The notes: generated by a model not told the origin, from the sequence alone. A DNA stretch of 64,000 bases from Pseudomonas koreensis (GCF_024169245.1 NZ_JALJWP010000001.1:5565501-5629500); one strand, 5' to 3'. Counted from the first letter of the stretch, positions 32,063-40,935 are shown. A program made the numbers and translations.

Positions 32063-34510
32063 ATGCTGTTGTTGTGGATACTGGTTTTGATCGTCGGCGT
32101 GGCGTATCTCGCCCATCGACGCATCGCCCCGCTGCCCGCGTTGGGCATCGTTGCTGCCTATCTGGTGGCGATGGGGATTTTCAGTCATGCGCCGGGCTGG
32201 CTGCTGTTCATCTTCTGGGTCTTGCTGGCGGTGGTCGCCGCGCCATTGTTGCTGCCTGACCTGCGCCGCAAACACTTCACCGCGCCACTGTTCAACTGGT
32301 TTCAGAAAACCCTGCCGCCGATGTCGCAGACCGAACGCGACGCGATCGATGCCGGCACCGTGTGGTGGGACGGCGAGCTGTTCAGCGGCCGTCCGGACTG
32401 GGACAAATTACTCTCCTATCCCAAGGTGCAGTTGAGCGAAGAAGAACAGGCCTTCATCGATGGCCCGACCGAAGAACTCTGCGCGATGGTCAGCGACTGG
32501 CAAATCGGCCAGTCGATGGATCTGCCGCCCGAGGCCTGGACGCACATCAAGGAACATGGCTTTTTTGCCCTGATCATTCCCAAGGAATACGGCGGCAAAG
32601 GCTTCTCTGCCTATGCCCACTCGCAAGTGGCAATGAAACTCGCCACTCGCAGCGGCGACCTCGCCTCTACCGTGATGGTCCCGAACTCCCTCGGCCCGGC
32701 CGAATTACTGCTGCATTACGGCACCGACGAACAACGCAATCACTACCTGCCGCGCCTGGCCCGGGGCGACGATATCCCGTGCTTCGCCCTCACCGGACCG
32801 CTGGCCGGTTCCGACGCGGGCGCGATGCCCGACACCGGGATCATTTGCAAAGGCCAGTGGCAAGGTGAGGAAGTCATCGGCCTGCGTCTGAACTGGGAAA
32901 AGCGCTACATCACCCTTGGCCCGGTCGCCACCCTGCTCGGTCTGGCATTCAAAGCCTACGACCCGGATCACCTGCTCGGTGAAGAGGAAGATCTCGGTAT
33001 CAGTCTGGCGCTAATCCCGACCGATACCGCCGGTGTGGAAATCGGACGTCGCCACCTGCCACTGGGCGCCGCGTTCATGAACGGGCCGAACTCCGGCAAG
33101 GACGTGTTCATTCCACTGGACTATCTCATCGGTGGTCAGGAAATGCTCGGCAAGGGCTGGATGATGCTGATGAACTGCCTGTCGGTCGGGCGTTCGATCT
33201 CCCTGCCAGCCGTCGGTACCGGCGCGGCCAAGTTCACCAGTCTGGTCACTGGCCAGTACGCGCAGATTCGCGAGCAGTTCAACGTGCCGCTGTCGGCGTT
33301 CGAAGGTATTCAGGAAGCCATGGCGCGCATCGGCGGCAACGCATGGATGATGGACGCCGCCCGCATGCTCACCGCCAACGCGGTGGATCTGGGGGAAAAA
33401 CCCTCGGTGCTGTCGGCGATCCTCAAATATCACCTCACCGAACGCGGCCGCGAATGCATCAGCCACGCCATGGATGTGCATGGCGGCAAGGCCATCATCA
33501 TGGGGCCGAACAACTACCTGGGTCGCAGCTGGAACGGCGCGCCGATCTTTATTACCGTCGAAGGCGCGAACATCCTGTCACGCAACCTGATGATCTTCGG
33601 TCAGGGTGCAATCCGCTGCCATCCGTTCGTACTCAAGGAAATGGCCCTGGCTGGTCGTGCGGACAAGGAACAGGCACTCAAGGAGTTCGATGGCCTGCTG
33701 CTCAAGCACATCGGCTTCGCCGTGAGCAACGCGGCCAGCACATTGGTGCTGAACCTCGGGTTCGGGCACTTCGAACATGCGCCGGGCGACAGGATCAGCC
33801 AAGGCTACTTCCGCGCTCTCAACCGTCAGGCTGCCGCATTCGCCATGCTCGCCGACTTCAGCATGATGCTGCTGGGCGGCGAACTGAAACGCCGCGAACG
33901 CCTGTCGGCGCGCCTCGGCGACGTACTGAGCAACCTGTATCTGGCCTCCGCCGCGCTCAAGCGCTATCACGACCTGGATTCGCCGGCCTACATGGAACCG
34001 CTGTTCCGCTGGGCCATGGAAGAAAGCCTCGGCCAGTCGGAGCGCGCGCTGGATGAACTGCTGAGCAACTTCCCGAACAAGGTCTTCGGCTGCCTGCTGC
34101 GGGTTATCGTGTTCCCGTTCGGCCGCCGTCACAAAGGCCCGTCGGACAAACTTGGCGCCGAAGTTGCTGCGGTCATCGGTCGCGCCAAAGGCGATCCGGC
34201 ACTGGAAGAACTGCTCGCCGGCTGCTACCGCCCGCAATCGGCGGACGATGCAGTGGGCGCGCTGCAGCATGCCAGCGACCTGCTCAACGCTGCGCAACCG
34301 CTGCACAAAAAACTGCACATCGCACTGAAAAGCGGCCAGGTCAAACCGGCAGCAGGCGAGCACGCCATCGATGCCGCGCTGGAAGCCGGTGTGCTGCAAG
34401 CCGTCGAAGCGCAAAGCCTGCGCGACGCCGAAGCGGCCCGCCGCAAGGTGATCGACGTCGATGACTTCGACAAAGAGGAACTGACCCAGGCAGCGGGCAA
34501 AGTCCGCTGA
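32063..34510 (+). CDS. fadE: acyl-CoA dehydrogenase, FadE type
   Basis: First oxidation step of fatty-acid beta-oxidation. At 815 aa it has the size of E. coli FadE (814). Two N-terminal hydrophobic segments (about 3-25 and 30-60) anchor it to the membrane. They are followed by the FAD-dependent acyl-CoA dehydrogenase domain (FALTGPLAGSDAG; CISHAMDVHGGKAI) and the DUF1974-type C-terminal extension found only in FadE-like proteins. GGAGG precedes the ATG by 7 nt. A PA2817-family gene follows, as in P. aeruginosa. Confidence 0.93.
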   Translation: MLLLWILVLIVGVAYLAHRRIAPLPALGIVAAYLVAMGIFSHAPGWLLFIFWVLLAVVAAPLLLPDLRRKHFTAPLFNWFQKTLPPMSQTERDAIDAGTVWWDGELFSGRPDWDKLLSYPKVQLSEEEQAFIDGPTEELCAMVSDWQIGQSMDLPPEAWTHIKEHGFFALIIPKEYGGKGFSAYAHSQVAMKLATRSGDLASTVMVPNSLGPAELLLHYGTDEQRNHYLPRLARGDDIPCFALTGPLAGSDAGAMPDTGIICKGQWQGEEVIGLRLNWEKRYITLGPVATLLGLAFKAYDPDHLLGEEEDLGISLALIPTDTAGVEIGRRHLPLGAAFMNGPNSGKDVFIPLDYLIGGQEMLGKGWMMLMNCLSVGRSISLPAVGTGAAKFTSLVTGQYAQIREQFNVPLSAFEGIQEAMARIGGNAWMMDAARMLTANAVDLGEKPSVLSAILKYHLTERGRECISHAMDVHGGKAIIMGPNNYLGRSWNGAPIFITVEGANILSRNLMIFGQGAIRCHPFVLKEMALAGRADKEQALKEFDGLLLKHIGFAVSNAASTLVLNLGFGHFEHAPGDRISQGYFRALNRQAAAFAMLADFSMMLLGGELKRRERLSARLGDVLSNLYLASAALKRYHDLDSPAYMEPLFRWAMEESLGQSERALDELLSNFPNKVFGCLLRVIVFPFGRRHKGPSDKLGAEVAAVIGRAKGDPALEELLAGCYRPQSADDAVGALQHASDLLNAAQPLHKKLHIALKSGQVKPAAGEHAIDAALEAGVLQAVEAQSLRDAEAARRKVIDVDDFDKEELTQAAGKVR

Positions 34511-34519
34511 TCCCGGTTT

Positions 34520-34567
34520 TTGTGAAAAAACGGCGCGAGAGCTTTATACTCCCGCGCCCGTTTTGCT
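34520..34567 (+). promoter_or_regulatory. hairpin and possible promoter between fadE and PA2817-like gene
   Basis: An imperfect AAAACGG-CGCG/CGCGCCCGTTTT hairpin with a short T run could end fadE transcription. Its loop contains TATACT, which could act as a -10 box (with a poor, 19-nt-spaced TTGTGA) for the next gene. Confidence 0.4.
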
Positions 34568-34583
34568 GTTGAGGACTTATCTC

Positions 34584-34991
34584 GTGTCCAACGTCGTTGC
34601 CGATCATCTCGTGTTGCTCGACCACCTGCGCAGTATCCTGGTCGCCGTAGGTGAGGCCGAACAAGTGCCCGAAGAAAGCCATGCCCTGTTCCTCGAGCGC
34701 TTCGACGAACTGCTGGCCTCCCTGCCGATCGACCCTATCGAAAGCCAATACCTGGGTCAGGACATCCTCACCCAGGTCATCAGCCGCTACCCGCAAATCG
34801 CCCACCTGATCCCCCGCGACCTGCTGTGGTTCTTCGCCGGCGACTGCCTGCACTACCTCTCCGACGAAGAAATCGACCTCTACCAGGCCCTCGAAGAACG
34901 CCGCTACGAAGCCGAACAGAACGACGAACCGTTCGACTGGAACCAGGAAAAACAACTGCTGGCCATGTCCGCACAGGACAGCAAGCACTGA
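34584..34991 (+). CDS. PA2817 family protein (hypothetical)
   Basis: A 135-aa acidic, soluble, mostly helical protein. No catalytic motif was recognised. It matches the Pseudomonas family named after PA2817, known to sit next to this fadE. The GTG start at 34584 is preceded by GAGGA at 8 nt. The ATG at 34563 lies before that site and was rejected. Function unknown; the fixed link with fadE hints at a role with lipid use, but that is only an inference from position. Confidence 0.8.
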   Translation: MSNVVADHLVLLDHLRSILVAVGEAEQVPEESHALFLERFDELLASLPIDPIESQYLGQDILTQVISRYPQIAHLIPRDLLWFFAGDCLHYLSDEEIDLYQALEERRYEAEQNDEPFDWNQEKQLLAMSAQDSKH

Positions 34992-35007
34992 TTTTCGACA
35001 GGCAATC

Positions 35008-35046
35008 AAAAGGCCCGCACTGGTGATTCCATGCGGGCTTTTTTTT
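35008..35046 (+). terminator. intrinsic terminator of the PA2817-like gene
   Basis: Stem GCCCGCA/TGCGGGC with a 12-nt loop and T8. Confidence 0.9.
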
Positions 35047-35059
35047 CCAGATCAAAAGC

Positions 35060-35209
35060 CCCCTCACCCTAGCCCTCTCCCGGAGGGAGAGGGGACTGAC
35101 CGCGTTGTTTGGACGAGGTACGCCGACCTGGAATTACCGAGTCGAATGCAGATTCTGAAAAGCGCGCAAATCGGCTCCCTCTCCCTCGGGAGAGGGCTGG
35201 GGTGAGGGG
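35060..35209. repeat. inverted pair of CCCTCACCC(C/T)AGCCCTCTCCC elements
   Basis: Two GC-rich palindromic units (35060-35094 and 35175-35209) in opposite orientation, each itself a hairpin (CCCTCTCCC/GGGAGAGGG), 80 bp apart. A related pair lies at 59014-59167. No gene was seen between them. Confidence 0.8.
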
Positions 35210-35259
35210 CGAATCCACCACAGATCCAAAGCAGACCACACGCTTTTCACCACTCAACA

Positions 35260-35568
35260 ATGAGCGTTAGCTCGAGTAAGGCTTTTGATCTTGATCCACG
35301 GGCGACGTCGGAAGGCTGAGCGGAGGGATTGATCCGGGCGTGGGAGCGCAGCGACCGTTCGACGAAGTCGAACACAGCGGAAGGAGGTGCAGCGAAGCAA
35401 ACCGGAGCCGCTGCGCCCGGATCGATCCCGCAGCGAAGGAACCCGAGCCTGCGAGGGCCGAACGCAGGAGCAAGCCTTTTGGTTACTTTTTGGCGTCTGA
35501 AAAAGTGACTCGCCGTAAGGGCGAAACCGCCATCAGCAACACCCGAAGCAACCGATATACACCCAAAA
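35260..35568. repeat. dispersed structured element, copy A
   Basis: About 309 bp, ~80-90% identical by eye to 47685-48022 and 54848-55190. Hairpins: GAGC-GTTA-GCTC at the left end; a 16-bp long-range stem (35325-35340 with 35414-35429, one G-U pair); GTTCGAC-GAA-GTCGAAC (35357-35373); CAGCGG/CCGCTG (35375-35380 with 35408-35413); ACTTTTT/AAAAAGT (35485-35506); TCGCC/GGCGA (35510-35524). The right end is 2 bp from the stop of the LysR gene. No believable coding frame. Confidence 0.85.
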
Positions 35569-35570
35569 CT

Positions 35571-36569
35571 TCAAAGCAACCCCTCACTCTCCGGCAGCTC
35601 ATAAGCCACAGCCACATTGCTCCCGCCCATCGATTTCCCGGGCCTGCCCAACGTCGGCTCCTTCTGCAAACACTCCACCAGATAATCAATAAACACCCGC
35701 AACTTCGGTGGCAAATACCGCGTCGGCGAATGCAACAACCACAACCCACCATGATAGGAAGCCAGAAACGTCCACTCCGGCAGCACCTGCACAATCAGCT
35801 TCTGCTCCAAGGCGTAACGCGCGGTGAAATACGGCAGACTGCCAATGCCGATGTGCTGCAACACCGCCCCCAGCCGCACCCCGGTGTGATTGGCGGCATA
35901 GCGCCCACGCACGCCGACCGTCACCGCCTTGCTGCCCTTCTTGAATTTCCAGCGCGCATCGCTCGGCGTTTCACCCAGATAAATACAACTGTGATTGAGC
36001 AAGTCGTGAGGATGCGTCGGCGTGCCATGTTCGGCCAGGTATTGCGGCGTGGCGCAAAGCAAATGATCGATCGTCAGCAACTGCCGCCCGACCAGACCGG
36101 CCGGCGGCCGATCAGTAATACGAATCGCCAGATCAACGTGATCATCGATCAGATCGACCTGACGATCCTCCAACAGCAATTCGACATCGACCTTGGGGTA
36201 ACGCCGCAGAAACTCCGGCATGTGCGGATGAATCACAAAGCGCCCTACCGCTTTCGGCACGCTGACCCGCACCAGCCCTTCGGCTTCGTGGGTGAACTGG
36301 CCGCTGATTTCCATCACCGACCTGGCCGCGCTGACCATTTCCTGGCAACGCTTGAACACCTCCTCACCGCCATCGCTCAAGCGCAGTTTGCGCGTGGTGC
36401 GTTGCAGCAAGCGCGTGGCCAACGCCTTTTCCAATCGGGAAATGCTGCGGCTGACCGCTGAGGGAGACGACCCCATCTGCCGGGCCGCTTCAGAGAAGCT
36501 GCCGGTCTCGACAACCTTGACGAAAATCGCCATTTCACCCAGCAGCGGCAGCGGAAGATTGATGCTCAC
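35571..36569 (-). CDS. LysR family transcriptional regulator
   Basis: A 332-aa LTTR. The N-terminal winged helix-turn-helix is at about residues 10-70 (FVKVVETGSFSEAARQMG; SPSAVSRSISRLEKAL), followed by a periplasmic-binding-protein-like effector domain. The GTG start at 36569 (MSINLPLPLLGEMAIF) has AAAGGA 10 nt upstream. It is divergent from the alaX-oxygenase-lysE operon, with 89 bp between start codons, and by the usual LTTR logic it probably controls that operon. Element A begins 2 bp after its stop. Confidence 0.9.
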   Translation of the reverse strand: MSINLPLPLLGEMAIFVKVVETGSFSEAARQMGSSPSAVSRSISRLEKALATRLLQRTTRKLRLSDGGEEVFKRCQEMVSAARSVMEISGQFTHEAEGLVRVSVPKAVGRFVIHPHMPEFLRRYPKVDVELLLEDRQVDLIDDHVDLAIRITDRPPAGLVGRQLLTIDHLLCATPQYLAEHGTPTHPHDLLNHSCIYLGETPSDARWKFKKGSKAVTVGVRGRYAANHTGVRLGAVLQHIGIGSLPYFTARYALEQKLIVQVLPEWTFLASYHGGLWLLHSPTRYLPPKLRVFIDYLVECLQKEPTLGRPGKSMGGSNVAVAYELPESEGLL

Positions 36570-36599
36570 GACGCACAAGTCCTTTGATGTTCGGATGGA

Positions 36600-36628
36600 T
36601 TATCACGTTATTGCACGATTCATATAAT
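36600..36628 (+). promoter_or_regulatory. predicted promoter of the AlaX/oxygenase/LysE operon
   Basis: TTATCA, 17 nt, TATAAT; the -10 is a perfect match. It lies in the LysR-alaX intergenic region, giving a leader of ~25 nt. Confidence 0.6.
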
Positions 36629-36658
36629 AAAAACAGAACTTCGATCAGGGCATGGAAT

Positions 36659-37285
36659 ATGACGCTTCGCCTGTTTTTTCACAGTGATGACCTCAAGGCG
36701 AATGTCGAAGTCCTCGATTGCACACCACACGACAACGAATTCGCCGTGGTGCTGCGCGCCACCTTGTTCCATCCGCAGGGCGGCGGGCAGCCTTGCGATA
36801 CCGGCTGGATAGGTGAAAGCCAGGTCTCGCGAGTGGTGCAAGAGCCGGAGCGGATTGTGCATTTCGTCGACCGACCGGTGCCGTTGGGCATGACCGTTAT
36901 CCGCATCGATGAACAGCGCCGCCGCTTTAACACGCGCATGCACTCGGCCGGGCACTTGATCGGACATTTCATTCAAGCCATGGGCTGGATGCCAATCAAG
37001 GCGCATCACTGGCCGGACGAAGGCCGGGTGCAATTCAAGCCGGGTGATGGCGCTGAAGAAGTCGATGTGCCAAGGGTGCAAACCGGCATCGAGCAGTGGA
37101 TCGAACACGATCTGCCGCGCCTGACCTCCCTGCGCGAAGGCGCGCGGGAAATCAGTTTTGGTGAACTGCCGGCCTATGGCTGCGGTGGCACCCATGTACG
37201 CAGCCTGAAGGATCTGGGCACAGTCACGATCGCGTCGCTTTCACAGAAGAAGGGCACGCTATCCGTCCACTACAGCGTGGATTGA
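36659..37285 (+). CDS. AlaX-type aminoacyl-tRNA editing protein
   Basis: Free-standing homolog of the alanyl-tRNA synthetase editing domain, 208 aa. The zinc/active-site residues of the family are present: HxxxH at H95/H99 (RMHSAGHLIGH) and CxxxH at C174/H178 (YGCGGTHVR). An OB-like N-terminal part carries the LFHPQGGGQP signature. Known AlaX proteins remove Ser or Gly from tRNA-Ala. As the first gene of an operon with an amino-acid-type oxygenase and an exporter it may instead, or also, clear tRNA charged with the modified amino acid; that is inference. Start MTLRLFFHSDD at 36659; an upstream frame from 36584 overlaps the promoter. Confidence 0.9.
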   Translation: MTLRLFFHSDDLKANVEVLDCTPHDNEFAVVLRATLFHPQGGGQPCDTGWIGESQVSRVVQEPERIVHFVDRPVPLGMTVIRIDEQRRRFNTRMHSAGHLIGHFIQAMGWMPIKAHHWPDEGRVQFKPGDGAEEVDVPRVQTGIEQWIEHDLPRLTSLREGAREISFGELPAYGCGGTHVRSLKDLGTVTIASLSQKKGTLSVHYSVD

Positions 37286-37360
37286 GCATTTCGGACGTTG
37301 CCATCGCGCAGCGTCCGCCGCCGGGGAACCGCATTCGCCGGTTCCGTTGACTATCGATAG

Positions 37361-38146
37361 ATGGACCTAAAACAAATGATGCTAGACGTCGAGCGTCTCG
37401 ATGAGACGTGCATAAAAAAACTGGCCAACGAAGAAGTCCTCGCCATCCGCGTCAAACGCTTTCTGCCCGAACCGCTGGCGATCGAGATAGGTGACAAGAT
37501 TCTCGCCCCGGGCTTTGAGGGCTACATCAACGCACCGAGCATCGGCCGCATCGGCATGGCCTTTTACGAGGCGGAAAACCAGCCGCTGCTGATCGAGGAC
37601 TACTTCGAACGCGCCACCCGCAATATCGCCGAATTACGCCAGCGCTGCGCGCCCTACTCCTCACCGATCGACACCCTGCGCTGCATGCTCGACGAATCCT
37701 GGCCCGCCGGCGCGCATCTGGAAAACCTCTATGGGCGCAAGATGTATGTCGGCTTGTCGCGGGTGGTCAAACCCGGCGTGTGCTTTCTCGCCCACCACGA
37801 CATCTTCGCCAAGGACGCCCCGGAGAGCTTTCAGGCGCGCAGTCTGGAAGCGCAGTTCGCCTGTAACGTCTACCTGAACATGCCCACCGAAGGTGGCGCT
37901 TTGCAGATGTGGGAAGACGACATCACCCCCGATCAGTTCGACGAAATGCGTGGCGACAGTTACGGCATCGAGCCGTCGCTGCTGGGGCCGCCAGCGCTGG
38001 AGGTGCGCCCGCAGCCCGGCGATTTCATCATGTTCAACTCGCGCCGCATGCACTCGGTGACCCCGGGCGTAGCGGATCCGCGTTTGAGCCTGTCGTTCTT
38101 TGTCGGCTATCGCGGCAATGCTTCCCCTCTGACTTTCTGGAGCTGA
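37361..38146 (+). CDS. 2-oxoglutarate/Fe(II)-dependent oxygenase, probable free amino acid hydroxylase
   Basis: A 261-aa cupin-fold oxygenase. The iron-binding facial triad reads H145-x-D147 (FLAHHDIFAKD) and H231 (RRMHSVTPG), with R241 (DPRLSLSFF) placed to bind 2-oxoglutarate. The aspartate is kept, so hydroxylation is expected rather than halogenation, in which it is replaced by Gly or Ala. No carrier-protein or peptide-recognition domain is attached. Its neighbours, a tRNA editing protein and an amino-acid exporter one base downstream (TGACATG), suggest a free amino acid substrate. A 75-bp gap after alaX contains a GGAACCG/CGGTTCC hairpin. The Shine-Dalgarno is weak; a start 5-6 codons later is possible. 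Confidence 0.85.
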   Translation: MDLKQMMLDVERLDETCIKKLANEEVLAIRVKRFLPEPLAIEIGDKILAPGFEGYINAPSIGRIGMAFYEAENQPLLIEDYFERATRNIAELRQRCAPYSSPIDTLRCMLDESWPAGAHLENLYGRKMYVGLSRVVKPGVCFLAHHDIFAKDAPESFQARSLEAQFACNVYLNMPTEGGALQMWEDDITPDQFDEMRGDSYGIEPSLLGPPALEVRPQPGDFIMFNSRRMHSVTPGVADPRLSLSFFVGYRGNASPLTFWS

Positions 38147-38147
38147 C

Positions 38148-38786
38148 ATGTTTTCCAATTACCTGGGCGAGTTTCTAGCGTTGGCCACCATCCACTTTCT
38201 CGCCGTGGTCGCACCCGGTCCGGACTTCGCCGTGACCATCCGCCAGAGCGTGCGCTTCGGTCGCCTCGTCGGCATCTGCACCGCGCTAGGCATCGGCGCG
38301 GGGATTTCCGTGCATGTGCTGTACACCCTGCTCGGCGTCGGTGCGCTGATGCACACCACGCCTTGGCTGCTCACCGTCGCCAAGGTAGTCGGCGGTGCCT
38401 ACATCCTTTATCTGGGCGTCAGCCTGATTCGCAGCAAACCGAAGACCAGCGTCGAAGGTGATAAAAACGCTGATGAGCCGCTGGTTGAGCAGTCACTGTT
38501 CAAAGCCTTCAGCACCGGTTTTCTGACCAATGCGACCAACCCCAAAGCCACGCTGTTTTTCCTGGCTATCTTCACCACGATCATCAGCGCGAGCACACCG
38601 CTGCAGATTCAGGCGTTCTATGGATTGTGGATGTGCTTCGTCAACGCGCTATGGTTTGTGATCGTCGCGCTGTTTTTCTCCAGCAACAAAGTGCGCCTGC
38701 TGTTCATGCGCCTCGGACACTGGTTCGAGCGCAGCATGGGCGTCATCCTGATTCTGTTTGCCGGACGCTTGATGCTATCGATGTAA
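38148..38786 (+). CDS. LysE/RhtB family amino acid exporter
   Basis: A 212-aa membrane protein with six helices. The N-terminal signature is HFLAVVAPGPDFAVTIRQS, with GGAYILYLGVSLIRS in the third helix and GFLTNATNPKATLFFLAIF in the fourth. The family exports amino acids (Lys, Arg, homoserine, threonine, Leu and others). It starts one base after the oxygenase stop, so coupled translation is likely and the exporter probably removes the oxygenase product. Confidence 0.92.
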   Translation: MFSNYLGEFLALATIHFLAVVAPGPDFAVTIRQSVRFGRLVGICTALGIGAGISVHVLYTLLGVGALMHTTPWLLTVAKVVGGAYILYLGVSLIRSKPKTSVEGDKNADEPLVEQSLFKAFSTGFLTNATNPKATLFFLAIFTTIISASTPLQIQAFYGLWMCFVNALWFVIVALFFSSNKVRLLFMRLGHWFERSMGVILILFAGRLMLSM

Positions 38787-38792
38787 CCCTTA

Positions 38793-38828
38793 CAAAAAAA
38801 TCCCGGCATCACCCGCCGGGATTTTTTC
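38793..38828 (+). terminator. intrinsic terminator of the AlaX-oxygenase-LysE operon
   Basis: Stem TCCCGGC/GCCGGGA flanked by A7 and T6, 14 bp after the LysE stop. Confidence 0.9.
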
Positions 38829-38973
38829 ATTGGTGCGCCTCTTTTGCATTTCTGTGCGACAGATCAAGTTTGTGACTCCCTCTTCACCCGCCCACAGTGT
38901 TAGGTTGCAAAATGTTTCTGTCGCAAGCGTCAGAATTATTTCCTCCAACCCTTAGCAAAGGAATGCCTGTTCC

Positions 38974-40713
38974 ATGGTCTTTTCCCTGAAAAAACTGGCC
39001 GCCGCCACGCTGGTCATGGCCAGCCTCGCCTCGTTCACCAGCGCCGCACAAGCCAACATCACCGCCGAGCAAAGCGCAGCGATCCTGAAATCCTTCGACG
39101 GCGAGAGCTTGACGGATTTCCGCAGTTTTCTTGGCAGCCTGGCTAAAAACGACCTCGCCAAGACGGATAACCTCAACCCGTCCATCAGCGCCTTCCTCGA
39201 CAACAAGACCCTGAACGCCGAACAGCAGAACGAAATCCATCGCCTGCTGGGTATCTACACCCGAGTGAAATACGGCAAGGCCGCGCTGGAAACCCTGCGT
39301 CAACTCGTCGAGATCCCGACCTTCCGCAAGGACGGCGTGGCGCAGCATGACAACCCGGAGTTCATCAAGATTGCCGGCGAGATTCAAAAACTCGCCGAAT
39401 CCTTCAACCTGAAATTCCGCAACATCGATAACCGTGTCTACGAAATCTCTCTGGACGGCAAAGGCGACGAAGTCGTCGGCATTCACGCGCACGCCGATGT
39501 GGTGCCAGTGACCCCGGAAAACTGGGTGCTGAAAGACGGCACCAAGCTTGACCCATTCAAGGTCACGCTGATTGGCGATCGCATGTACGGTCGCGGCACC
39601 GAAGACGACAAAAACGCTATCGTCGTCGCGCTGTACGCCATGAAAGTGATCAAAGACGAGAAGCTGCCACTGGCGCGCAACTTCAAACTGCTGGTCGACA
39701 CCACCGAAGAAACCAGCGGCGACGCCATTCCCTATTACTTCGAACGCAACCCGACGCCGAAGTACAACATGGCGCTGGACGGCGGTTATCCGGTAGTGAT
39801 CGCCGAAAAAGGTTACGGCACCGTCATGGCCAACTTTGCCAAACGCAAAGGCCAAGGCAACGGCGCGGAAATCGTTTCGATGACTGGCGGCAAGGCGACC
39901 AACCAGATCCCATCGGCTTCGGTGGTCACGCTGGTAACTGACAAGCCTACCGAGCTGGCAGCCAGTCTGCAAAAAGCCGGCGACGCCTATGCCAAAGCCA
40001 ACGGCGGCGACTTCGAAGTCGCTGCAAAGGTTGATGGCAAAGACGTCAAACTGACCGTCACCGGGGTGTCTGCGCACTCCTCCGAACCAGAGTCCGGCGT
40101 CAACCCGGTCGCACGGATGCTGAGTTTCATCAACAGCCTGGACGGCAAAGTCGCGCTCAAACACAACCAGTTCACCGATGCCGCGCGTTATGCCGATGAC
40201 AACTGGGGTCTGGATTACCTGGGCAAAAAACTCGGCGTCGGCTTCTCCGACTCGTTCATGGGACCACTGACCACCTCGCTGACCTATGTCGGCGAAGATG
40301 ACAAAGCCTTCAAACTGGCGGTGAACCTGCGGGTGCCGAAGGGCAAATCCCCGGAAAAGCTCAAGACTGAGATCGCCGAGAAACTGGACGCCTGGAGCAA
40401 GAAGACCAATGTCGCGGTGGCGTTCGATTATTCGGTGGCCGAACCGATGTATCGCAACCCCGAGGGTGAGTGGGTCAAGGCGCTGCTCGCGGTGGCCAGC
40501 GAAAACCTCGGCATGAAGTCGGAATTCGGCACTTCCGCTGGTGCGACTTCGGTTCACGAATTGCCGAACGGCGTGCAATTCGGCCTGGCGCGACCCGAAG
40601 CCAAATACACCGGCCACACCGATGGCGAGTTCAAAACCGTCGAGCAGTTCCTGCTGGATCTGCAGATCGTCACGGAGATGATGGGACGTGTGGGGCAGTT
40701 GCCAAAGCTCTGA
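38974..40713 (+). CDS. secreted M20 family dipeptidase (PepV-like)
   Basis: A 579-aa metallopeptidase with a clear Sec signal peptide (KKLAAATLVMASLASFTSAAQA), so periplasmic. The zinc ligands and catalytic residues of the M20 family are visible: HAHADVVP (His, Asp), GRGTEDDKN (bridging Asp), DTTEETSGD (general base Glu and Glu ligand) and a C-terminal His in GHTDGEF. A lid/dimerisation insertion is present. Probably cleaves short peptides for uptake. AAAGGA lies ~10 nt before the ATG. Not operonic with its neighbours. Confidence 0.9.
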   Translation: MVFSLKKLAAATLVMASLASFTSAAQANITAEQSAAILKSFDGESLTDFRSFLGSLAKNDLAKTDNLNPSISAFLDNKTLNAEQQNEIHRLLGIYTRVKYGKAALETLRQLVEIPTFRKDGVAQHDNPEFIKIAGEIQKLAESFNLKFRNIDNRVYEISLDGKGDEVVGIHAHADVVPVTPENWVLKDGTKLDPFKVTLIGDRMYGRGTEDDKNAIVVALYAMKVIKDEKLPLARNFKLLVDTTEETSGDAIPYYFERNPTPKYNMALDGGYPVVIAEKGYGTVMANFAKRKGQGNGAEIVSMTGGKATNQIPSASVVTLVTDKPTELAASLQKAGDAYAKANGGDFEVAAKVDGKDVKLTVTGVSAHSSEPESGVNPVARMLSFINSLDGKVALKHNQFTDAARYADDNWGLDYLGKKLGVGFSDSFMGPLTTSLTYVGEDDKAFKLAVNLRVPKGKSPEKLKTEIAEKLDAWSKKTNVAVAFDYSVAEPMYRNPEGEWVKALLAVASENLGMKSEFGTSAGATSVHELPNGVQFGLARPEAKYTGHTDGEFKTVEQFLLDLQIVTEMMGRVGQLPKL

Positions 40714-40757
40714 TGCGCTGTTTTAACCCGGTCGCTTGTCACCGGGTTAAACATACG

Positions 40758-40787
40758 AAAGGACCCGGCATCGGGTCCTTTTTTTTG
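40758..40787 (+). terminator. intrinsic terminator of the dipeptidase gene
   Basis: GGACCCG/CGGGTCC stem and T9; a second inverted repeat (TTTAACCCGGT/ACCGGGTTAAA, 40722-40751) lies just upstream. Confidence 0.9.
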
Positions 40788-40867
40788 CCCCACAAAACCC
40801 GCGCGTCGAGGCTGTCAGCCCCCTGAGCAGGTCGGGCGTCGATCACCTGCAGCCGGCACTCAACTTC

Positions 40868-40881
40868 GTTGCACTTGCAAT
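40868..40881. promoter_or_regulatory. possible MarR operator upstream of the AceE-like gene
   Basis: GTTGCACTTGCAAT matches 12 of 14 bases of the palindrome GTTGCAATTGCAAC found between marR and the E1 gene. It ends 54 bp before the AceE-like ATG. Confidence 0.5.
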
Positions 40882-40935
40882 CACATTCAAGCCTTGAGTA
40901 AGGTGAGGCACGAAGGAACGTACGGAGATTGTGGA

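Noticed and set aside
35340..36461. A 373-codon plus-strand frame through element A and the LysR gene
   Set aside because: Same reason: the start lies in the repeat, the body is antisense to a LysR gene with an intact winged helix.
37325..37345. Hairpin GGAACCG/CGGTTCC between alaX and the oxygenase as a terminator
   Set aside because: It has no T run and the downstream genes have no promoter of their own that I can see; a processing or stability role is more likely.
38884..40617. A 577-codon frame antisense to the dipeptidase gene
   Set aside because: Shadow of the GC-rich M20 peptidase reading frame; no domain, no ribosome site.
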